5,544 nucleotides of DNA from an uncultured Pseudomonadota bacterium (GTDB lineage: Bacteria; Myxococcota; UBA796), in the NCBI GenBank assembly GCA_913040875.1, contig CAJWHX010000257.1:1-5544 (forward strand). The letters run 5' to 3'. A program made the position numbers and the translations under genes. A model generated the notes under the pieces. It did no database searches. It was not told the DNA's origin and was given only the letters and a program-made list of their open reading frames with translations. Shown here piece by piece: positions 1-5,428 of this stretch; positions within the stretch are counted from its first letter, which is position 1; the number at the start of each line of letters is the position of its first letter.

Positions 1-224
1 TCACTGTCGGAATCTTTGTAATATTCTTTTGGTGCAACAATGTCTGGATTGTTGTCATCACAATCCCCATCTAAATCAGAGAACCCATCTCCATCCCAAT
101 CATGGTACGGATTATCCAAAACTTCCACTTGATCCGGTTCCATTAACTCGGGTAAACAGGCTTGCAGATACCAAAACAACATGTAGACACCTAGTTTGAC
201 AAACAATGTTATACTTTTAGTCAT
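1..224 (-). CDS. Partial lipoprotein with MopE-type metal-binding motif (N-terminus)
   Basis: Not in any longer frame because the window cuts it; the first 74 codons are visible, reading leftward from an ATG at 224-222 without a stop. Residues 5-22 are hydrophobic and end in L20-Q21-A22-C23, a lipobox-like site (the Gln at -2 is unusual), so the mature protein probably starts at Cys23 and is lipid-anchored. Residues 42-50 read DWDGDGFSD and are followed by D52-G53-D54-C55-D56-D57-N58-N59-P60. This is the Asp/Gly-rich putative metal-binding motif found in MopE-like proteins and close to thrombospondin type-3/dockerin calcium loops; the family often carries it as repeats on large surface lipoproteins of myxobacteria-like organisms. 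No clear Shine-Dalgarno precedes the start. It is divergent from the Mla operon with only 30 bp between the start codons. Full length and function are unknown; calcium or other metal binding is inferred from the motif alone. Confidence 0.8.
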   Translation of the reverse strand, partial: MTKSITLFVKLGVYMLFWYLQACLPELMEPDQVEVLDNPYHDWDGDGFSDLDGDCDDNNPDIVAPKEYYKDSDS

Positions 225-254
225 TCTATCACATCAATTCCATCAAATCCCATC

Positions 255-1049
255 ATGATTGTTCAACTTGGCCGAACATTGCTATCTTTACCTGAGTGGT
301 TGGGCCGCTTGATATTTTTATTTGTGGATATGTTTTCGGCATTTTACAAGCTACTCTCTGGTCAATATCAATGGGCGCTATTGTCTAGACTCCGAACACA
401 AATCCTACTTCAAATATGGTACACGAGCGTCCAGATTTTACCGTTATTGAGCTTGATTGCTGTAGGTTTGGGCTGGATCCTTATGGGATTTGGATTTGGA
501 GTACTGCGTCAAGTGGGTGCTGAAGACCTCTTTGTCCCTGTCTTACAATATGGATTAATTGGCGAAGGATTGCCTCTCGGTCTCACTCTGGTCATTCTCG
601 CGCGTTCGAGTACGGCCGTCACTGCTGATGTTGCATCGCAGGTAGTCAATGGAGACTTGGACGTCATGAAAGCACATGATATGAGTGTACCATTGTTGAT
701 TACGACTCCAAGAATCCTAGGAATCCTCCTCTCATTCATATCTGTTTTTGGGGTGTTTATTGGGATTCTGGTTGGAAGCACCTTTTTGTGGGCTCCCCTC
801 TTTGATATCTCCAACACCCAAATCCGACAGCTGTGGCTCAGTGGATTTGCATTGTCCGATTTCAGATGGATTGGCATCAAACTGACCACCTTTGCCTTAC
901 TCGTTGGCTCTATAGCCTGCTACAAGGGACTACATATCCGCCGTGATATTAGAGAATTGCCAAAGGCAAGCAGTCAAGCAGTCATTCTGACTCTGTCGGC
1001 CATTTTCTTCACTGACGGTGTATTTCTATTTGTGCGGTGGTTTACATGA
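255..1049 (+). CDS. mlaE: MlaE-like ABC transporter permease (lipid transport)
   Basis: Inner-membrane permease of an MCE/Mla-type phospholipid transporter, 264 aa, close to the 260 aa of E. coli MlaE. The family pattern is visible in order: amphipathic N-terminus (LGR at 5-7 and 16-18); membrane segment around 58-80; the helix equivalent to the RELGP block as IGEGLP (102-107, Glu104 kept); ARSSTAVTADVAS (116-128), matching the AGRxGsAxtAEig block; NGDLDVMKAHDMS (132-144), matching the EQLxAME region; the conserved Pro-Arg at 152-153; hydrophobic stretch 154-180; and a C-terminal block 225-246 aligning with the GxxxxxxxxxISRATTRTVV region of E. coli MlaE as ASSQAVI (238-244). The sequence is clearly divergent, and the symbol denotes the family only. 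The ATG at 255 gives the usual N-terminus but has no Shine-Dalgarno upstream. The stop overlaps the next gene's ATG (ATGA), which suggests coupled translation. Confidence 0.88.
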   Translation: MIVQLGRTLLSLPEWLGRLIFLFVDMFSAFYKLLSGQYQWALLSRLRTQILLQIWYTSVQILPLLSLIAVGLGWILMGFGFGVLRQVGAEDLFVPVLQYGLIGEGLPLGLTLVILARSSTAVTADVASQVVNGDLDVMKAHDMSVPLLITTPRILGILLSFISVFGVFIGILVGSTFLWAPLFDISNTQIRQLWLSGFALSDFRWIGIKLTTFALLVGSIACYKGLHIRRDIRELPKASSQAVILTLSAIFFTDGVFLFVRWFT

Positions 1050-1666
1050 GTGTTTTATTGGAATTGGCTGCCCAGAGCATCAGCATTAGAACTCAACGAT
1101 TCAGTTTTCCGGATATTACAATAAACAAAGGTGAGCTCGTTGGATTGATTGGACAGAGTGGTTCTGGGAAATCAATATTGCTCCGACAGCTCGCTGGTCT
1201 GATGGAAACCAGCGAACCCCTCGTGTTTCTCGGAGACCGTCGTTCATTCATCTTCAGTCGTGGAGGCCTGTTCCAACATCAAACAGTACGAGAAAATCTG
1301 AGTATCCCCACTCTATTTACAAAACTGTCAATCTCCAAATACGATATCGACGATGTGTTGACACAGTGGAACCTTCAAAACATCCAAAACCACTTCCCTC
1401 CTCAACTCAATCCCCAAGCCACAAAAGTGGTTCAAATCGCCCGTTCAATACTACTGCAACCCGATATTGTATTCATTGAGAAGCCACTGGTTGGATTGAG
1501 TGTTCAGCAGGCTGACCGGCTAATCCGTTGGGTTGAGACACATACGAAGGCCGGTGGAAGTGTCGTTTATTCAGATGAAAACCAACGAACCTTTCGCACA
1601 CTCAATCCAAAACTGATTGATCTGGGTGGTGGACATGACAACCTCAGAACCGTTATGCACAGATAA
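1046..1666 (+). CDS. mlaF: MlaF-like ABC ATP-binding subunit with degenerate catalytic motifs
   Basis: Nucleotide-binding subunit expected to pair with the MlaE-like permease in the cytoplasm; 206 aa from the ATG at 1046, shorter than E. coli MlaF (269 aa). A GTG at 1037 in the same frame would add three residues, but the ATG forms an ATGA overlap with the upstream stop and is preferred. Walker A is perfect (GQSGSGKS, 36-43). Other motifs align but have lost key residues: Q-loop FIFSRGGLF has Ser71 where Gln is expected; the signature LSGGM is L121-N-P-Q-A; Walker B plus catalytic Glu reads VFIEKP, with Glu145 for Asp and Lys146 for Glu; the D-loop GLDP is GLSV (150-153); and the switch motif VTHD is VYSD, with Ser176 for His. 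The frame is open, without internal stops, so this is not an obvious pseudogene. ATP binding is likely; hydrolysis by this chain as a homodimer is doubtful. It could be a regulatory or heterodimer subunit. Confidence 0.85.
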   Translation: MSVLLELAAQSISIRTQRFSFPDITINKGELVGLIGQSGSGKSILLRQLAGLMETSEPLVFLGDRRSFIFSRGGLFQHQTVRENLSIPTLFTKLSISKYDIDDVLTQWNLQNIQNHFPPQLNPQATKVVQIARSILLQPDIVFIEKPLVGLSVQQADRLIRWVETHTKAGGSVVYSDENQRTFRTLNPKLIDLGGGHDNLRTVMHR

Positions 1667-1671
1667 GAGGG
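1665..1671 (+). promoter_or_regulatory. Shine-Dalgarno site of the MlaD-like gene
   Basis: AAGAGGG lies four bases before the ATG at 1676 and overlaps the stop codon of the ATPase gene. It fixes the start of the MCE protein and contrasts with the missing Shine-Dalgarno at the head of the operon. Confidence 0.7.
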
Positions 1672-1675
1672 CATC

Positions 1676-2542
1676 ATGAACAAAGAGTTTTGGGCTGGAA
1701 TATTTGTACTAAGCGGAATCGCTGTTGGCATCGGTGTATACACAACTGTCGTAGTAGAAACGGCTGTTGCTGAATACGACCTCTACAAGTTGGAAACCAA
1801 CAACATGTCTGGTATTGGTGTGGGCACACAGGTTCTGATGGCCGGCTATGACGTCGGTAAAATCAGTAAAATCGATGTATCCTACGATCCTTCTCTAACC
1901 TTTGAAGTGGAAATGGCACTCAAACCAGAGGTCCCGATTCCGACAGGGGTGGTCGCACAGCTGGGCTCAAAAATTGCCGGTGGTGGCGTCATCAACCTTG
2001 TTCCGCCAGCCTACATCGATGGTTTCTTAGAACCAGGTTCAACATTGTCATTGATTCCCAGTACAGATATTCAATCTATATTGGAAAGTGCCGACAGCAT
2101 TCTCAAAGACCTCGCGATCATGACCGAACGTGGACGAGAATTTGTAGAAGATCCAGAACAAGGTCTGGAACTTCGCTTAAAAGAAATAGACAAGATTCTC
2201 ATTCAAGTGAATGCACTATTAAAGGAGCTCACAAATGTTGCTAAGGACTCTCAAGGTGTCCTCAGCGACAATGCACCCCTACTTCAAGAGAGTCTAGCCA
2301 ATGCAGAGGTCCTCACCGCCGACTCGATTGCACTTATGGAACAGATGGACGCTTCTCTCAAAGAATTTGATGTACAAATGACCGCCATGGGAGAGCTGAT
2401 GGACGGATATGATCCGGAGAGCAACACTGAAATGAAAGAGATGTTTGAGTCCCTTAATGACTCTTCATCCAGCTTGCAAAAACTCATGAACAGTATGGAA
2501 AGATCCCCTTGGCGGACATTTCGGAAAGGTGTTGAAGAGTAA
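1676..2542 (+). CDS. mlaD: MCE-domain (MlaD-like) lipid-binding protein
   Basis: Single-pass inner-membrane protein with a periplasmic MCE domain that would bind phospholipid and form the substrate channel of the MlaE/MlaF complex, 288 aa. A short cytoplasmic start (MNKEFWAG) leads into a hydrophobic anchor at about 5-27. The MCE domain spans about 34-112: Y34-DLYKLETNNMSGIGVGTQV is the usual opening, followed by MAGYDVGKI (55-63), matching the family G-xx-VGkV motif, and by IAGGGVINLVPP near 101-112. After that comes a long helical, Leu/Glu/Ala-rich region with heptad-like spacing (about 130-265), predicted to form coiled coil, and a C-terminal SPWRTFRK (277-284), a tail often seen in MCE proteins. 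It is longer than E. coli MlaD (183 aa) because of this helical tail, more like MCE proteins of Deltaproteobacteria or Mce1-type systems. It is the third gene of the operon; no MlaC or MlaB gene follows within the window. Confidence 0.92.
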   Translation: MNKEFWAGIFVLSGIAVGIGVYTTVVVETAVAEYDLYKLETNNMSGIGVGTQVLMAGYDVGKISKIDVSYDPSLTFEVEMALKPEVPIPTGVVAQLGSKIAGGGVINLVPPAYIDGFLEPGSTLSLIPSTDIQSILESADSILKDLAIMTERGREFVEDPEQGLELRLKEIDKILIQVNALLKELTNVAKDSQGVLSDNAPLLQESLANAEVLTADSIALMEQMDASLKEFDVQMTAMGELMDGYDPESNTEMKEMFESLNDSSSSLQKLMNSMERSPWRTFRKGVEE

Positions 2543-2656
2543 CCCTCCTTCGCAACCGCCCTCAGACAAACAGAAAATGCCTACTGTTGTTTGAATCTGA
2601 AGCCACCTTATAAATGCATGACAATTGCTGTAACGATTCATTTGAAATTATTTGCC

Positions 2657-2771
2657 ATGTTCTGTTTACTTGGTCAGGTGGTAAACAATAGTATACAATG
2701 ATAAAAAGATTACGAGTTGAGGATATGCATGTTTACAAAACCAACGTTGGCAAACAATAGATACGAGTTGA
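2657..2771 (+). repeat. Imperfect direct repeat joining kinase promoter region and gene start
   Basis: Three sequence blocks occur twice in the same order. TGTTTAC is at 2663-2669 and 2730-2736. GGTAAACAATAG at 2680-2691 matches GGCAAACAATAG at 2749-2760 with one mismatch, and both are followed by ATAC after zero or one base. TACGAGTTGA is at 2711-2720 and 2762-2771. The second copy lacks about 18 bases present in the first. Copy 1 also has an ATG at 2657, opening 14 codons (MFCLLGQVVNNSIQ, stop 2699-2701) that loosely resemble the true start MFTKPTLANNRYEL. It looks like a decayed tandem duplication of the gene's 5' end; copy 1 now holds the candidate promoter and the Shine-Dalgarno. Confidence 0.6.
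2670..2699 (+). promoter_or_regulatory. Candidate sigma70-type promoter of the kinase gene
   Basis: TTGGTC (2670-2675) and TACAAT (2694-2699) are separated by 18 bases; the alternative -10 TATACA (2692-2697) gives a 16-base spacer. Transcription would start around 2705-2710, leaving a leader of about 20 bases before the ATG at 2729. The box overlaps an inverted repeat, TGTTTAC (2663-2669) and GTAAACA (2681-2687), with an 11-base spacer, which could be an operator. The match is moderate and no experimental consensus for this organism is available. Confidence 0.4.
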
Positions 2772-4621
2772 TCGGAACCTTGGGTCAAGGTGGTATGGCT
2801 TGCGTGTTTAAGGCGTTGGATACACGATTGAAAGTTGAAAAGGCAATTAAAATTCCGAACCATCAGTGTCTAACCAATAAACGCATTCGAGATCGCTTTG
2901 AAAATGAAGCCACCACAATGGCAATGCTACACCACAAGAATATTGTCGTAGTCCATGACATTCGAGATGAAGTCTATGAAGACTCAGGTGGAATCGTCTC
3001 AATCAAAATTGTCTATATGGTTATGGAAATGCTTCCTGGAGGGTCGCTTCAAGACAGGATCGAGGACCACGGTCCTCTTCATCCACAACAAGCCATAGAG
3101 GCGGCGATACAAATGGCTGAAGGACTTGGGTATGCCCATCAAAACAACGTCGTTCATCGCGATGTAAAACTGGACAATGTCTTGATTGGTTCTGACAACA
3201 CCCTAAAGGTTACCGATTTTGGTATTGCCCAGATTGATGGTGGGTCAGGAATGACACAGACCGGTGCAACAATGGGTACTCTTGCCTTTATGGCACCAGA
3301 GCAAAAGCTCAGCTCTCGTCGAGCAACAGCTATTAGTGATCTATATTCTGTCGGGGCATCTCTATATCTGATGCTAACCAATCGGAATCCGAGTGAACTG
3401 TACGCCCACGACATACAAGAAAAGGGGTTTTCAGATCTCCCCGATGAAGTTGGTGTCGTACTCGGAAAATGTTGCAACATGGATCCAAATGAAAGATACC
3501 AAAATGCATCCGAACTCATACAAGCCTTTAAGAGCCTTCGTCCGTACTTTGGTGATTTGCCTGAAGACTCACTGCCATTTTACATTCCATCAGACAAGCC
3601 AAAGATGCAAGACGAAGACCGCGCGAAGCAGGATCGCAAAGTTACGAATATGTGGACCACTCTGTTGGGAATCGATCCCGATGACCTAACTGGATCAATT
3701 CCCCAACCCAACGTTGCCCAACCAAAGAATCGCGCCAGTGACACAGCTCTAGATTTTGGAACCTTTGACAGTCTTCCAGATACAAACACGGCGATCGACA
3801 TACTGGGATTGGATTTAACCAGTGATTTTGAGAGACCTCAACTTGCGAATATGACCACCGACTCTATCGATGAAACAACCTCAGTTCAGGTGTCGAGTCC
3901 TCCACCCCTCTCAGCGACTCCCTCTCCTTCAGCACCAGAAGAATCCAGTACACATCAAACACACTCCTCTTCTAAGGGACCAGTCATCATCGGTATACTA
4001 GCCTTACTCGCTATTGGTGGCTGGTTTGCTGTACAGGATAGCTCTGACCCACCATCAGACATGATGGCGCCAACAGAATCTGTGCTGGCAAACAATAATA
4101 CATTGGAGGCGAACCCCACGCCACCGGAAGACAACAAGACCCTGTCGAATGAAAAGAGCGACACAGAAACCATCAAAACGGTAGCGGAACCCAAAACGCC
4201 AGAGACTACAGAAAAAACTGTACAGGCAATCGTTGAAAAGCCAACACCAAATCCCAACTCAGCGACTCAGAATCGGAGAAAAAAGAAGAAAAAGAAGCGG
4301 CCCTCTCAGAAACCCGCCGAAAAAAAAGTCGAAACGCCCATTGTCGAGCCGGCTGCACCAACTCCAGTGCCAACAACCTTTGGAGTACTCCCGATAAGTT
4401 CAGCTCCATATTCTAAGGTCTTCGTGAAGGGTAAAGCCGTCACCTGTAAAAATAAGAGCGTTAACACTACACCATGTAGGGCGGTATTACCAACCGGAAA
4501 ACATACAGTTTTGTTACGAACACAAAACAATCAGGAAAAAACAATAACAATCGATATCGTAGAGGGTAGAAACTCAGCACAGTGTTGGAATTTCAGTCTC
4601 AACTCTCAGTGCCCTAAATAG
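2729..4621 (+). CDS. Transmembrane Ser/Thr protein kinase with C-terminal PEGA domain
   Basis: Hanks-type kinase of 630 aa. A TTG at 2717 could add four residues, but the ATG at 2729 has GAGG (2719-2722) six bases before it. The kinase domain covers about 12-272: glycine loop GTLGQGGMACVF (16-27), ATP-binding Lys41 in AIK, helix-C Glu60, hinge VMEML (98-102), catalytic loop HRDVKLDN (143-150), DFG (163-165), a Thr-rich activation loop and APE (189-191), ending with DPNERYQNASEL (252-263). All catalytic residues are present, so it should be active. A short acidic insert lies at about 80-92 before the hinge. Residues 275-416 form a Ser/Thr/Pro/Asp-rich cytoplasmic linker; 417-436 is the membrane segment; 437-550 is a Thr/Pro/Lys-rich stalk with a basic run (516-524). 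A PEGA-like domain fills 551-623 (FGVLPISSAP, VFVKGK, TTPC, PTGKHTVLL), probably in the periplasm, with cysteines at 573, 583, 619 and 628. Ligand and substrates are unknown; it probably responds to an envelope signal. Confidence 0.94.
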   Translation: MFTKPTLANNRYELIGTLGQGGMACVFKALDTRLKVEKAIKIPNHQCLTNKRIRDRFENEATTMAMLHHKNIVVVHDIRDEVYEDSGGIVSIKIVYMVMEMLPGGSLQDRIEDHGPLHPQQAIEAAIQMAEGLGYAHQNNVVHRDVKLDNVLIGSDNTLKVTDFGIAQIDGGSGMTQTGATMGTLAFMAPEQKLSSRRATAISDLYSVGASLYLMLTNRNPSELYAHDIQEKGFSDLPDEVGVVLGKCCNMDPNERYQNASELIQAFKSLRPYFGDLPEDSLPFYIPSDKPKMQDEDRAKQDRKVTNMWTTLLGIDPDDLTGSIPQPNVAQPKNRASDTALDFGTFDSLPDTNTAIDILGLDLTSDFERPQLANMTTDSIDETTSVQVSSPPPLSATPSPSAPEESSTHQTHSSSKGPVIIGILALLAIGGWFAVQDSSDPPSDMMAPTESVLANNNTLEANPTPPEDNKTLSNEKSDTETIKTVAEPKTPETTEKTVQAIVEKPTPNPNSATQNRRKKKKKKRPSQKPAEKKVETPIVEPAAPTPVPTTFGVLPISSAPYSKVFVKGKAVTCKNKSVNTTPCRAVLPTGKHTVLLRTQNNQEKTITIDIVEGRNSAQCWNFSLNSQCPK

Positions 4622-4657
4622 TCACGCACATTCTAGTACAATTTCACCCTGTGTTTT

Positions 4658-4671
4658 CGATATGAATATCG
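4658..4671. promoter_or_regulatory. Operator-like palindrome before the AsmA-like gene
   Basis: CGATAT-GA-ATATCG is a perfect 6-bp inverted repeat with a 2-base centre, lying between the kinase stop and the next gene. It covers an upstream in-frame ATG (4662), which is one more reason to prefer the ATG at 4695. It could bind a dimeric regulator, but a 14-base AT-rich palindrome can arise by chance. Confidence 0.25.
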
Positions 4672-4681
4672 CTGATAAACT

Positions 4682-4688
4682 AGAGGGG
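4682..4688 (+). promoter_or_regulatory. Shine-Dalgarno site that fixes the AsmA-like gene start
   Basis: AGAGGGG ends six bases before the ATG at 4695. The in-frame ATG at 4662 has no comparable site. Starting at 4695 also places the membrane segment right at the N-terminus (MNGARWLWVCS), as expected for a signal anchor. Confidence 0.7.
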
Positions 4689-4694
4689 TCGTCC

Positions 4695-5327
4695 ATGAAT
4701 GGGGCCCGTTGGCTTTGGGTCTGTTCCATCATCCTTATTATAATCTTGGGAATATTTTCTTGGATAGAACACGCAACCCATACAGATCTTCAAAAGAATC
4801 TATCTACATGGGTCCACAGAGATATCACCATCGAACAACTATCTTTGGGTGTCTTTAGATCTGGTGTGCGAGGTTTGGTTGTACCAACGGAGAATAGAAC
4901 GACTTTTACCAATGATGTTGAAGTTGGATCGATCACAGTTGAATATACACCATCGGTATTCATGAAGGACGTCAGCATACTCAAAAGAGTCACGATTGAG
5001 CATGTAACCATTCATTGGAAAGGCCTATTGGGTACAAACATCCGACAGATCATTGACAACATCAAAGGGGGAATTCCGAGAACTAGACGCATAAAACAAG
5101 TTCCCACCCACTCAAACAACAGAATCGAGATCGAAGAGGTGTTGCTAATGAATACTACCATCATTGTTCACATCGGAAACAATACTGAATCCATTCAGCT
5201 CCCTGATATAACGATACACAACGTTCATGGCACTCATCGCAACGTCATCAAACAAATCGTGGAACAAATACAAACTGGGATAAAAGAGAGACCGATCAAA
5301 TACTATTCCGCCTTGGTCAGATATTGA
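4695..5327 (+). CDS. Small AsmA-like single-pass membrane protein
   Basis: 210 aa from the ATG at 4695 (221 aa if 4662 is used). A signal anchor at about 6-22 is followed by a beta-rich periplasmic region. The pattern resembles the N-terminal part of AsmA/TamB/DUF748-type proteins: hydrophobic-polar alternating strands (ITIEQLSLGVF 44-54; VEVGSITVEYTP 75-86; VTIEHVTIHWKG 99-110), then NIRQIIDNIKG (115-125), equivalent to the family N-L-xx-I stretch, then RIEIEEVLLMNTTIIVHI (143-160) and IQLPDITIHNVHG (167-179), and finally a helical tail with IVEQIQTGIK (188-197). Short proteins with this LPDI pattern occur as stand-alone hypothetical or AsmA-family proteins; full AsmA proteins are several times longer. 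The role is therefore inferred: envelope or outer-membrane lipid homeostasis. It lies 73 bp after the kinase on the same strand and may be cotranscribed with it; no terminator is visible between them. The assignment rests on pattern, not on a catalytic motif. Confidence 0.7.
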   Translation: MNGARWLWVCSIILIIILGIFSWIEHATHTDLQKNLSTWVHRDITIEQLSLGVFRSGVRGLVVPTENRTTFTNDVEVGSITVEYTPSVFMKDVSILKRVTIEHVTIHWKGLLGTNIRQIIDNIKGGIPRTRRIKQVPTHSNNRIEIEEVLLMNTTIIVHIGNNTESIQLPDITIHNVHGTHRNVIKQIVEQIQTGIKERPIKYYSALVRY

Positions 5328-5428
5328 GATAACGGATGCCGATGCAATTTTTAGATAAGCGCTATCCTGATATAACAGCTCAGTCATCTCTTAGTTTCCT
5401 TTATTTTTGGTTCAGCATTTTTACGAGC
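5328..5428. other. Convergent intergenic spacer without recognisable terminator
   Basis: 101 bp between the stop of the AsmA-like gene and the stop of the minus-strand MscS gene. It is AT-rich in its right half. The only symmetrical element is GATA-AGCGC-TATC (about 5355-5367), a 4-bp stem that is too weak for an intrinsic terminator and has no following T-run. No gene, RNA or repeat was recognised. Confidence 0.5.

Noticed and set aside
196..215. Exact TTGACA (196-201) and TATACT (210-215) on the plus strand before mlaE, looking like promoter boxes
   Set aside because: They are only 8 bases apart, far too close to work together, and neither has a partner at 16-18 bases that I could find.
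509..889. Antisense 126-codon open frame within mlaE
   Set aside because: It lies wholly opposite a well-supported membrane protein gene; its composition is what the reverse strand of that gene produces, with no recognisable domain.
2563..2599. Bulged hairpin after the mlaD stop (CAGACAAACAG pairing with 2584-2599) as an intrinsic terminator
   Set aside because: It has two bulges on the right arm, little GC and no T-run after it; Rho-dependent or no termination is equally likely.
3393..3689. Plus-strand 98-codon frame inside the kinase gene
   Set aside because: It overlaps the conserved end of the kinase domain in another frame and shows no family signature.
4658..4694. ATG at 4662 as start of the AsmA-like gene
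   Set aside because: It lacks a Shine-Dalgarno and lies in a palindrome, while AGAGGGG precedes the ATG at 4695 at good spacing.
5145..5387. Antisense 80-codon open frame overlapping the AsmA-like gene and the convergent spacer
   Set aside because: No domain, mostly the shadow of the plus-strand gene; only its first codons are in free sequence and no Shine-Dalgarno stands out.
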